This document shows, one piece after another, positions 51,500-61,499 of a stretch of 64,000 bases of DNA; within the stretch, counting starts at the first letter, position 1; each line of letters starts with the position of its first letter. The translations under genes and the position numbers were made by a program. A model generated the notes under the pieces. That model searched no databases, was not told the DNA's origin, and saw only the letters and a program-made list of their open reading frames with translations. Source of the DNA: Hymenoscyphus infarciens (taxonomy: Eukaryota > Ascomycota > Leotiomycetes > Helotiales > Helotiaceae); the NCBI GenBank assembly GCA_001414345.1, contig LLCB01000033.1:62001-126000 (forward strand), read 5' to 3'.

Positions 51500-54400
51500 A
51501 ATATAATCTAGCTAGACTCGATCTTTCTAAACTTATAAGAGGAAAATAATTCCTTATAAATACTACTCTTAGTATATAAGGATATAGTATTAAAATATAA
51601 GCTTTAGTAGATATAGAAGTAAACGAGTACCTATTTCTAAATCAGCTCTTAGCTCTATACTTATTAAAGTTAATAGGTTTAAAGATTTAGAGATTACTAT
51701 ATATAGTATCTATTTATAGATATAATAATAGTACTAAAAGCTAAACAAATTAGTTTATATAACTATATCTAAATATTAATAAATATTATATCCTTAACTA
51801 CCTCTTTATTATCCTAGACCTTAGATAATAAGACCTAATTATTAGTAATAAATAGTTAAACTACTTTAAAGTCCTTCTTAACCTCTTAAAGAGCTAGATT
51901 ATTTAGCTAGTCGATTACTCTCTAACTCTCTACTATAATAAGGAAATTTTACTTTCTCTTTCTAGCTAGAACTAGAAACCCTTTTTAAATTACTAGTTAG
52001 ATATAAATTAAAGAGAATACGCTATCTAGTAATAAGAAAGACGTAAAAAAGGTAGACTTATAAATATTACTAAGTTATTATTTCTATCTATAATAATACC
52101 TCTTAAAATTTTAATATCTAACTTTAGTCTAAAGCCTCTATAAACTACTAGTATAGCCTTAAAAGGCTAGACTCTATACTCCTTTATCTATAAAATAAGC
52201 GTAAACGCGATATATTATAATATAAAATAGCCTAATTTAGAATTTTATATAATAAGCCTCTATAAGCTAGATCAGGTTATCGATAAGAGATTAGCCTCTC
52301 TCTAAGACGATAATAAGATAAGGGCTCTAATATAAGCCTAACTCTTAAAGTATTACTTATATTATAAAGACGTATTCTTAAAAGTAGCTTCTAATAAGCT
52401 CTCTTCTTACTAAGAATATAACTATAAGATTACTTTAAATAAGCTACTTCCTAACTCTTTTTTGCCTTTATATTAATAGTTAACTATAGAGCTTAAAGCT
52501 ATAAAGGAGTATCTTATAAAGAATTTAGATAAAGGGTTTATTATTAATAGTAATAGTTCTTTTACCTCTCTAGTACTCTTTATTAAAAAGGCTAATAGTA
52601 ATAAGTTATAGTTCTATATTAATTATAAGAAGCTAAATACTCTAATTTAAAATAATCTCTACCTAATCTCTTATATTAATAAGCTCCTTTCTAAGATAAG
52701 AATAGCTAAAATCTTTACTAAATTAGATATTAGATAAGCTTTTTATTATATCTAAATAGACCTTAAATTAGAAGAGATAACTACGTTTAGAACTAGGTAT
52801 AGTATATATAAATATAAGGTCTTTCCTTTTAAACTCTATAATAGCCTTACTACTTATTAACGTTATATAAACAACGTCTTAATTAACTATTTAAATAACT
52901 TCTATATTATTTACTTAAATAATATTTTAATTTATTTAAGTACTATTAAAGAATATAAGGAATAGGTTAAGAAGGTTCTAAATTAGCTCTAAGAAGTAGG
53001 ACTTTAGGTAAATATTAAGAAAAGTGAATTTAGTATTACTAGAGTTAAATACTTAAGATTTATCTTAACTATAAAAAGACTTAAAGTTAACTCTAAAAAA
53101 GTAGAGCTTTTATAAAACTAAGTTTAATCTAATACTATAATAAGTATAAAGTCTTACTTAGAGTTTATAGGATTTTATAGATAATTTATTAAAGGTTATA
53201 CTAAAATCGCTAAACTCTTAACTATAATAATATACTCTATAGAGCTATTTCTATAAACACTTAAAGACAACGAAGCCTTCGAAGTACTAAGAACTAGGCT
53301 ACTTACTATATAAACCTTATACTACTTTAACCTTAATTATAATATAAAGGTAGAAATAGACTCCTTAGAAGAAGTAATAGCTAATATATTCTTATAATAA
53401 CATAATAGCCTTTAGTACCTTATTAGGTTCTACTCACACGTCTTAGTTAGCTATAAATCGAATTAGAAGATCTATAATAAAAAACTATCTACTATTATAG
53501 AAGCTTTTAAGAAATAACACTTTAAACTTATATTATATTAGAAGTATATTAATATATATTTAGACTATAGATTATTAGAATACTTTATAATAACTAAGTT
53601 ACTTATAGCTAAGTAAGTCTAATAGATAGAGTTCTTATTAAACTTTAACTTTTAGATCTAATTTACGTCTAAGAAGAGTAATTAAAAAGCAGATATATTA
53701 ACCTAATATAAATAAGACCTAAAAACCTATAATTAAGCTAAATTAGATAGCTGCTCTTATACTCTCTTAAGACCTAATTAGTTAGACCTCTAAATTAATA
53801 CTAAACTTACTTAGATCTTTTTATAAGAATAGTCTATATCTCTTAATATAATAGATATTATTCTAAAGTTAAGTTTAGATATAATTTAGAAGTTAAAAGA
53901 AGATAACCTACGCTTCTTTTAGAAAGAACGTTATAAACTTCTAAATAAATACTCTATCTTACTAGATAATTTACTCCTTTTTAAGAATTAACTTTATATT
54001 TAAAGGAACACTAAACTCTATATAAAGCTAATCAGAGAAGTCTATAACTAAGTATCTAGTACTTACCTAAGTATAAAAAAGATATACTAGTTATTAGTAT
54101 AATACTACTACTAGGCTAGAATGTTTTTAGATTATAAAAGGTATATAAGGAATTATTAATCTTATAAATACTCCTATTCTTAATAAACTAAGTAATAAAG
54201 CTTTCTTTACCCTCTACCTATACTTGACTATCCTATATAATATTTATATATAGACTTTAAATTATTCTTAAAAGATAAACATAGATTTAATACTATACTA
54301 GTATTTATCGACTAACTTAGAAAGGATTTAGTATTAATACTCTACTACTTAACTATAGATACTAAAGGCCTAGTTAAACTCTTTATTTAATAGATTTACT

Positions 54401-55320
54401 ATTTTAGTTACTACTCTAAATCGATTATATCTAATTAAAGACCTTAATTTATATTATTATTTTAGACTAAATTTTATTAAATAATTAGTATTAAGCTTAA
54501 GCTTAGTACTACCTACTATAAATAAATAGATAGATAGATAGAGATAATAAACTAATATATTAATTAGAGACTAAGGCCCTTTATAACCTACTATTAAGAT
54601 AACTAGAGCGAATTAATCCCTTTAATAGATAGAGTATAAATAATACTTCTATACTTATTTATTAGTATAACCCCTTATTAGCTTAAGTTTAGACTTAACC
54701 TAAAGACTTTATAGAACTAGAATATACTAAAGACGTCTATTCCCTAGAAACGTTTTAACTATAATAAGGTAGTAAAAGTAACCTAATATATATACTCTAC
54801 TTAAAGATTAGCTAAAGATAATATAAGTAAGGCCTAGAAAAGGATAGAGAATAGTATAAATTAATACTAAAGAGCTATTAACTAGGATATTAGAGACAAA
54901 GTCTACTTATTTACTAAGAATCTTAAGATAAATCGTTCTAGTTAAAAGCTTACTAAACAGTAGATAGGACCTTTTAAAATACTAGATTATATAGAACACT
55001 CTTATAAGCTGAAACTTCTAGAAGAATTATTAATTTATAATATTTTTATCTCTAATATACTTTTAAAAGACCTAAATACTCTTTTACTAGAATAAGAGGC
55101 TCTAGAGCCCCTACTAGATATTATTAAAGGTATATAAGAATAGAAAGTATAAGAAATACTTAGTAGTAGACTTTTTAGAAGATAGCTATAGTATTAAGTA
55201 AAATAGGTTAGATATAATTTAAATCCTACTTAATATCTTATAGATAATTTTTAGGGTTTACTATATTATCTAAGAGATTTTTATATTAAATATCTAGAAG
55301 AGCTAAGACTACTCTAATAT
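51500..55320 (+). pseudogene. RIP-inactivated Gypsy pol with chromodomain (inner element)
   Basis: Reading TAA/TAG as Gln/Trp gives a classic chromovirus pol. The RT has IAKIFTKLDIRQAFYYI (~52700) and FYIIYLNNILIYL (~52900-52940; NN in place of DD). RNase H includes FYSHVLVSYKSNQKIYNKKL (~53430-53500). The integrase region includes LDYPIQYLYIDFKLFL (~54220-54270). QQIGPFKILDYIEHSYKLKL lies at ~54960-55020. The chromodomain-like end QEILSSRLFRRQLQYQVKQV is at ~55145-55210. The 5' limit (gag/protease boundary) is approximate. All catalytic parts carry stops. Confidence 0.82.
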
Positions 55321-55479
55321 CTCTCTAAATAGCTTAATATATAGGAATTAGATAAGAATTAAGTAAAAGAGTTAATTTATAAAACTCTATTAATACCCTC
55401 TAATTCTAGTTACTCTTAATAAGGAACTTATAATAAAAACCTAAGATAAAATACTAACTAGTAGGAATGTTTAAAGTTA

Positions 55480-56240
55480 ATAAAGTAAAGAACTAAGACT
55501 AAGTTACTACTAAAACAGAGCCTACTAACTCTCTCTAGGCTATAGCCTCTTCTTCCTCTAACTTATTATTCTCCTTCTTACCCTTCTAAGTATAAGGAGT
55601 CTAAATCGGCTCTTCCTCTACTACCTCCTCCTTATAAGAACGCTTCTTACTTTAACAACCTCTTATAACCGGCTTTAGGAGAGACGCTTATAAACTCTTT
55701 AGATAGGCCTTAAAGAGGACCTAAACCTAGGTTTAGATAGAGGTCTCACCCTTTATAGTATAGTATAAGAACTATTAAATATTAGTAACTAAAACCCCTC
55801 TAATAAGTAAGAGGTACTTATAATAACCTTAGTATAAAGCGCCTAAGTCTCCTCTAAGAGAGCGAACTATACCTCTAAACCATTCTTTAGTACCTCTATA
55901 CTAGTAATAACTAATACCTTATCTAAGGCCTTAGTAGCCTTCTTAACCTCTCCCTTCTCCTCCTTACTTATAAGCTTACTAAACTCCTTTCTAATAAACT
56001 ATAGTAACTACCTAAGTTAGAATAGATTTAGTATATATTTAGAATTAAACTTACTAAGATATATATAGTATTCTACTCTACGTAATACCTACACTTCTTT
56101 AACTTCGGCTTCTTAAAAGCATATACGTAATCTCTATTCTAAGATTTTATCTAAAGGCACTAAACGTAGTAGACTTAGTAGACAGCTAGAAGTATACTAG
56201 GAGGACATAGAAGAGGTATTTTACTATATTAGATTAGCCT
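55480..56240 (-). pseudogene. Antisense ORF remnant between pol and 3' LTR of the inner element
   Basis: On the minus strand, with stops read as Gln/Trp, there is a coding-like tract. It has KPKLKKCRYY near the 5' end, EEKGEVKKATKALDKVL in the middle, and a Lys/Glu-rich end (KKRSYKEEVVEEE, KKENNKLEEEEAIAQ). Frame changes occur between blocks. Botrytis Gypsy elements are reported to carry an antisense gene (brtn) at this position. Whether this is homologous I cannot test here. Confidence 0.45.
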
Positions 56241-56785
56241 TAAATTAGGTCTAATTAAAGAGGGAAGAACTTACTTTTATATATATATATATATAATATA
56301 TATATTCTAAGAGATAAGTTAGTATATAAGAATATACCTAATTAGAAGGTATTCTTACTATTTATTATTATTTAGATAAAAAGAAAAGAAGAAGAGAAGT
56401 TAGAATTAAGGAAAAGTCGCCTACTAATATACTACTTATAATAATAGCTGTTGCTTTATAATTGTTATTTATTACTTAATAATTACTATTATAATATATA
56501 ATAATAGTAAGAACATAATAACTCTATAGTAGCGTACTGCTTTCTACCTACTAGCTAATTATTAGCTTCTCTTCCGTTTATATTCTATTGTTATATAGTA
56601 TATAGTAGTAAATAAAGAGCGATTAGCTCTTAAATAATAATACTACTAGCTACTAACCCTACCCTGACTACTAGATACTATAATAGTAAGATAAGTTATA
56701 TTCTTTATAATAAAAAGACAAATAATACTCTAATTAACCTAATACTATGCCGATTACTAACCGAAGACTCGAGACAAGTCTTTTT

Positions 56786-56798
56786 AAAGAAGAGAGGA
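56786..56798 (+). other. Polypurine tract of the inner element
   Basis: AAAGAAGAGAGGA, thirteen purines ending exactly at the base before the 3' LTR; expected site of plus-strand priming. Confidence 0.8.
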
Positions 56799-57275
56799 TA
56801 TAATAGTATACTATCCTAGATTATTATATAATAACACTATTCTAAATTATTGGTATTTATAAAACTGCTGATACCTCTAAGTAGTACTAATACCCCTGAT
56901 ACCTCTAGGGCCGAGATTACGAATGACTAATACTTATATAAGCGAAGTGCCGAAGGTATTAATGTTTAATATTTATATATAAAAGAGATTAAGGTTTAGA
57001 TATTATATATTTAGCTTTCTAAAGGATTAGAGGTTATATATTTAGCTTTTTAGCTCTTGTTATTTAGTATTAGCTATATTAGATAGAGCTCGGTTATTAT
57101 TATTATTAGAACTTAGAAGCTTTTAACCTTCTTATATATAGACGTTTATATTTAGTATAGTAGAGGGACAGTTATTATTTTCTTCTATATTAGTGCCTAG
57201 TATCTATATACGTTATTCTACTATACGCACTCTCATATGCCTCTACTATAGTTATGTATATTTCGTGCCGTTATA
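56799..57275 (+). repeat. 3' LTR of the inner element
   Basis: 477 nt, same length as the 5' LTR. The differences are nearly all C/T or G/A transitions. Confidence 0.95.
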
Positions 57276-57280
57276 CCTAG

Positions 57281-58424
57281 AAGGATAATAGGTTACTAGA
57301 TTCTAATACTACCTCTAGATAGAATATAGAGATTAAGACTTAGAATATAGAGATTAAGATCTAAAACGTAGATATTAAGCTTTAAAATTTAGAGATTAAG
57401 ACCTAGAATATAGATATCGAGCCTTAAAATTTAAAGATTAAGACTTATAATATAGATATTAAGACTAAGGATATAGAGATTAAGAAGTCTATAAGAACTT
57501 TATCTAAATTAGATACCGAATCTGCTTCTTCTCTAGCTAAGGCTCTAGTCTCTTATACGCTCGATGCCTTTAGTAAATAGGTCTTTAAGCTATATATTAT
57601 ATACTTTAACTTTATAAATAAGCTAGATGTTCTCTAAAAGGACTTATACTACGCCTAGTTTCTTAATAAGTATATTATAACTAACGTTAGTAGAAATAAG
57701 TTATACTATAGAGTATAATTAATTGTCCTAGCTCTATAGATTTAATATAGTATTAAATATCTATTCTCTAAAGAGGAACTTATTAATATACTAGTAAAGA
57801 GGCCTATAAGTAAGGCGTATAGAGCTATACTTAAAGACGCTAAGATAGAGCTTATTAAGTGCGATTTTACTATAGATACTTTTATATTTTTCCTTTATCT
57901 ACTTATAGATATACTAATTAAGTTAAAGATTACTTTAAAATAACTAGATCTTATTATTTATATAGCTAACGCTTCTACTACTTCTTAGGTTATCTAGGAT
58001 AGCGGTTACGATTTATATACTATTAACTATATCTTATAGATTTAAGTAGATAGTATCTACTATAAGGTTATATAACTAATTATAACTATTATAGATTAAT
58101 TAAAGGCTTAAGAGATAGAAGCTAAGAAGTAATAATTAACTATTCTATACTATAGAATTAATATCTACGATAGAATAACAATAGCTAAGACACTAGGCTC
58201 TAATAATAGATTTTTTAATAAATTAGAGGATAAGGAAGAAGAAGACGATATAGAGAAGGATAAGGATAGATTAGAAGATACTATAGAAAAGTTAAAGAAT
58301 AAGGATAGATTAGAAGATACTATAGAAAAGTTAAAGGACGAGGAGCTAGATAAGGCTTAAAATCAACTTATAGTTAGTATCTCTTTTTACAACTTTAAGA
58401 GAAGACGCTTTTTTAAGAGGGGTA
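57281..58424 (+). pseudogene. Continuation of the outer element's latent coding region
   Basis: After the inner element the + frame resumes with only TAA/TAG interruptions up to the polypurine-like AAGAGGGG before the 3' LTR. It starts with an 18-nt repeat tract (~57330-57490) that reads as repeated NIEIKTQ-like units. It ends with duplicated KDRLEDTIEKLK segments (~58260-58345). No known domain was recognised. Confidence 0.4.
57330..57490 (+). repeat. 18-bp degenerate tandem repeats (AATATAGAGATTAAGACC-like)
   Basis: Around eight or nine units of about 18 nt. They keep a multiple-of-three period and encode a six-residue repeat of the form N-I-(D/E)-I-K-T/Q. Confidence 0.8.
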
Positions 58425-58608
58425 TATTATAAGAAGGATACGTAACCACACTAGTAGCAGACCTATAGGTATAGATAGTTATAAGTGCTCTATACTCTCC
58501 CCTTCTCTCTTTAGACGTTTATTACTATACTACATAAGAGATTACTTTCACGTATTTCATCGGGCCCAGCCATAAGCTCCTGATCTGTGATCTGTCCCTT
58601 ATGCTACA
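58425..58608 (+). repeat. 3' LTR of the outer element
   Basis: 184 nt, preceded by AAGAGGGGTA (polypurine-like). The inner ~90 nt are RIP-shifted (TATTATAAGAAGG for TGTTGCGGGAAGG). The outer ~80 nt retain CG/CA-rich sequence (GGGCCCAGCCATAAGCTCCT) and end ATGCTACA. Confidence 0.95.
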
Positions 58609-58613
58609 TATTT

Positions 58614-58730
58614 CTACAACATGCTTAGGATGGCTCACAAGTGATCCCACATACTTCATTTACATTGCCTGGACCCGTTCCCAAGGAAGCGAGTGAAAGC
58701 ATAGAAGTTAGGTTAGTGGTCATTTACTGA
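58614..58730 (+). pseudogene. CmcJ/AsaB-like oxygenase pseudogene, 3' end
   Basis: Directly after the target duplication the frame left open at 36279 resumes. After one TAG it reads DGSQVIPHTSFTLPG and KEASESIEVRLVVIY, then TGA. These match the end of this oxygenase family. Removing the element and one TATTT copy keeps the phase, so the two parts belonged to one gene. Confidence 0.82.
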
Positions 58731-58818
58731 ATCCAAAGTATCAACATCTGTCAGCAAATAATCACACTTCAAACCGAAACACAATTTTATAGGGATGTCT
58801 TTATTGTCTTTGTGTTGC

Positions 58819-58839
58819 AAAAAAAAAAAAAAAAAAAAA
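58819..58839 (+). repeat. Poly(A) run of 21
   Basis: Twenty-one consecutive A residues in the short spacer between the pseudogene end and the 2EXR gene; homopolymer microsatellite. Confidence 0.9.
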
Positions 58840-58974
58840 CATCAAGTCGGTGGGTATTGTGAGAGTTAGGTTTGGGGGGTATGATCCAAATCGAACCCTT
58901 GTGCCCGAATGGGTGTTGCTTTTTCAGGATTTCTTTCCTCCCTCGTTCTTTTCCATCTCCTCCGTCTCCTCCAC

Positions 58975-60999
58975 CTAACCGACACTCTTACCATTTTGAT
59001 AGTCCCATCTTCCTGAATCGTATACTCTCAACTCATTGCCTGCATCCTCCACCTGCTTCCACTGCTCATCCAAGATTTTGACGGCCTTTTGCAACATAGA
59101 TTGCCGGTAACTAGAATTTTCCCCTTGCTTTGAGTCTCGCAAAAACTTTTCGTGCCGAAGGCTAGACTTGACTCCCTTCAGAACCTCCCGAGTGTTTATG
59201 TGTTTTCTTTGGTACAAGCCGGGTCGCTCAAGATCGTATCTGAAAAAAGCATCCGAGTAATGTTTGACATAAAACCAAGCGACCTGAAACTTGTCATCAT
59301 CGTTCGGAAGCTTTCCAGACACAAAATCATCAAACCAGTGCCACTTCCTACCCCTAACTCCGGAAATATGTCCCCGATGAATATTGATAGCCTGCAAGAG
59401 ATATCCTTCCTCTGCGACGTATCCCCGAGAGTCAGAAGTGGCAAAGCAAGCTCTAGCAGCTTCAAGTGGTCTAGCTTGAAGCCTCTGTCTGAAATGTGGC
59501 TTCAACCAAAGATAGAGTTTGTCCGGGCTTACTAGGCTTCCCAAGGCTCTCGGAAACTTAATTCCATCATGATTGAACTCTATTTGATCGTCTTCGTTCA
59601 AAGCCAGCTGGTGCTTGAAAGGGATATACATCTCGAATGCTTGGTAGTATCGGAGGAGGTTCAGCCAACGTCTGACAAAGAAAAAGCGTGGTGAATTTCC
59701 TTGACATAGCGCCTCGATACCAGATGAAATCAAATAGTTTCCCAAGGCCGTTCTGCTTTGTCTAGCATTTGTTTCGTCGAATCGCTTACCCCATTTGTTG
59801 TCCTTGCTGGGAAGATGGCCCCCTTGGCCTTCCTTTGCAATTTGGATCCCGAAGACTTTGATGTTTCTCAACCAAGTAAATGGCTTCAAGACCTCTTCAA
59901 TTTGTGCTTCGTAATCAGCTGTGCTTTTACCCGGCTTCTTTGGCTCAAGTAAAATCATGACTTCCAACTCGCCACATTTGTCCCACAGAGATAATGCGTG
60001 GCAAAAACTAATGAGGCCCATGAGATCAGGGACCTCATCTGCGCGAATATAAAGCAGCCACCGGAAGACCTTGGACAATCGGTGCAAAATTGCTGGACCC
60101 AAATAGTTGCTTGCCATCCAAACACCCGAAGTGTACATGTTTCGGATCAACGGTGTCATAATAGCATGCTGTCTGTAGGCGGAGTTTGGGTCAGAGTTTG
60201 GTGGTGTAATGAAAGCCGCAAAGAATGGAACTTTTCTGTACAAAAAGGTTTCGCAGTAGCATCGGGCAGTTTTGGAAGTGTGTAGTATTGCAAGAATATC
60301 GGATAGTCTTTCTTCGGTTTCTTCCGTAGCTCCAATGGCAGTACCATCGTCCTCGAGTGCCATCTCCCAAATCATGATTTGCAGTTCTAGGGGAAGAGAA
60401 CTACCCTGAGCTCCTTGTTGTTGGTGAGGTTGTGCATGCATTTGTTGATTGACCTGCGTCGGGTAAGGAACCACTTGTTGACTTGCTTGCTGATGTCGCG
60501 GTTGATGGAACTGTGGCGGTTGAGCACCAAGTTGTTGGCTGGTTTGCGGATACGTCGTTTGGTGGAAGTGCTGCAGCAGTGTTGGATTATACGAAGGGGT
60601 ATAATCTTGTTGATGGAAGTTTTGAGTTAGTTGTTGCTGAATGTAATTCAGGAGTATGCAAAAAACTCTTTGTCTAACTGTTCCGGGCGGAAACATAGAC
60701 GTGTTGATAGAGGCAGCCTGCGTATAGTATGCTGTCATGTTTGCCACATCGTTGAGCAAAGCTTGTAAACTAGCGATATGAGCTAGGTGCGGGTCAATTT
60801 CGATGCCTTGTTGCTGGAAGTTTCGAATTAGTTGCTCCTCGATGTGGTGTAGGAGGTTGCAAAAATATTCTTGACTGGCTACTCCCGGTGGAAGCATAGG
60901 CGAGAGGACAGATGCCGCTTGTGTATGATATTTTGTCAAGAAGTGTACATCGTCTATCAAGGATTGTAGGTTGGGAATGTGGAGTGGGTTCTGCTCCAT
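58975..60999 (-). CDS. 2EXR/F-box-like domain protein with tandem N-terminal duplication
   Basis: Uninterrupted 674-aa frame. LPLELQIMIWEMAL at about residue 200 is typical of the fungal 2EXR motif (LP.ELR..IW..AL), found in many uncharacterised Helotiales proteins. The N-terminus has two 58-residue repeats, 7-64 and 74-131, at an exact 67-residue offset with 30 identical positions (shared cores YxTQAAS, PPG, FCxLL, NFxQQ). A Gln/His/Pro-rich linker (~135-197) follows. The C-terminal half has Trp/Tyr-rich segments such as WHWFDDFVSGKLP and a Lys-rich helical end (LQKAVKILDEQWKQVEDAGN). The chosen ATG is the first after two probable leader introns. Function unknown. Confidence 0.82.
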   Translation of the reverse strand: MEQNPLHIPNLQSLIDDVHFLTKYHTQAASVLSPMLPPGVASQEYFCNLLHHIEEQLIRNFQQQGIEIDPHLAHIASLQALLNDVANMTAYYTQAASINTSMFPPGTVRQRVFCILLNYIQQQLTQNFHQQDYTPSYNPTLLQHFHQTTYPQTSQQLGAQPPQFHQPRHQQASQQVVPYPTQVNQQMHAQPHQQQGAQGSSLPLELQIMIWEMALEDDGTAIGATEETEERLSDILAILHTSKTARCYCETFLYRKVPFFAAFITPPNSDPNSAYRQHAIMTPLIRNMYTSGVWMASNYLGPAILHRLSKVFRWLLYIRADEVPDLMGLISFCHALSLWDKCGELEVMILLEPKKPGKSTADYEAQIEEVLKPFTWLRNIKVFGIQIAKEGQGGHLPSKDNKWGKRFDETNARQSRTALGNYLISSGIEALCQGNSPRFFFVRRWLNLLRYYQAFEMYIPFKHQLALNEDDQIEFNHDGIKFPRALGSLVSPDKLYLWLKPHFRQRLQARPLEAARACFATSDSRGYVAEEGYLLQAINIHRGHISGVRGRKWHWFDDFVSGKLPNDDDKFQVAWFYVKHYSDAFFRYDLERPGLYQRKHINTREVLKGVKSSLRHEKFLRDSKQGENSSYRQSMLQKAVKILDEQWKQVEDAGNELRVYDSGRWDYQNGKSVG

Positions 61000-61009
61000 T
61001 TTGACGCCA

Positions 61010-61196
61010 CTGCAGTTATTAGTTCCTGCCTCTTATGAATGGAAAATAGATATATGATTTCATGCTACTTACATGAGGTGTCTTTCCTTTTTTGGGATGG
61101 AAGTACGGTTTGCAAAGGGGTTTCTGGACTGCTGTTAAACTATACAAGCATTATGCATACTGTTTGAGCTTAAGCTATAGGAAGGTTGTTACTTAC
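61010..61196 (-). other. Probable 5'UTR introns of the 2EXR gene (61196-61132 and 61072-61010)
   Basis: Two well-formed introns upstream of the ATG on the minus strand, both with GTAAGT donors. The first (65 nt) ends TTTAACAG. The second (63 nt) has AACTAAT and ends CTGCAG ten nt before the ATG. Splicing removes the upstream ATGs in this stretch. A third possible intron (61355-61315; GTATGT, TCTAATTG, TAG; 41 nt) lies further upstream. Confidence 0.5.
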
Positions 61197-61454
61197 TTGA
61201 AAGTTCCCCCAACTGCCAAGCCAGTAGAAGGCAAACTCTCTTTTGGTGATTCAATATCAACCCAAAAGAGAGCAACGCAGAAATGTGATAGTGATCGAGG
61301 AGGAAACGGTCCTTCTACCAATTAGAATTGCCGTGAAGTCAAGGTTCTTACATACAATATTGTGGTTGAAGACTGTGGTGGAGGTGGAGGCCTGGAAGGT
61401 GGACAGGAAAGTTTGTTGTCTGAAGGGAACTCCAGAGACAACAGCACACTTGAA

Positions 61455-61462
61455 TTTTTATA
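61455..61462 (-). promoter_or_regulatory. TATA box of the 2EXR gene
   Basis: TATAAAAA on the minus strand about 460 nt upstream of the ATG. This distance suits a leader carrying the introns described. Confidence 0.45.
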
Positions 61463-61499
61463 GGGTTCTGCTTCCACGCTAGTCAATTAAGCCCTGGAT

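Larger units (their letters stand above)
49220..57275 (+). mobile_element. Inner 8.06-kb Ty3/Gypsy chromovirus nested in the outer element
   Basis: Bounded by 477-bp LTRs (49220-49696, 56799-57275) with a perfect 5-bp target duplication CCTAG (49215-49219, 57276-57280). A purine tract AAAGAAGAGAGGA lies directly before the 3' LTR. Pol motifs and a C-terminal chromodomain are on +. An antisense ORF remnant lies between pol and the 3' LTR. The element is heavily RIP-mutated and has no intact frame. It inserted into the outer element's 3' latent coding region. Confidence 0.95.
36280..58608 (+). mobile_element. Outer 22.3-kb Ty3/Gypsy-type LTR retrotransposon (contains a nested element)
   Basis: Bounded by 184-bp LTRs (36280-36463 and 58425-58608) and a perfect 5-bp target duplication TATTT (36275-36279 and 58609-58613). 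All coding traces run on +. A degraded Lys/Asn-rich gag end is near 38500-38700 and a Gypsy pol lies at about 39700-43600. The interior is saturated with TAA/TAG by RIP. The nested element 49220-57275 accounts for 8056 bp, leaving about 14.3 kb. That is long for a fungal Gypsy element, and the excess lies between pol and the 3' LTR. Confidence 0.93.

Noticed and set aside
57330..57490. Possible CRISPR-like array
   Set aside because: Contiguous 18-nt tandem units without spacers, in a eukaryotic retrotransposon.
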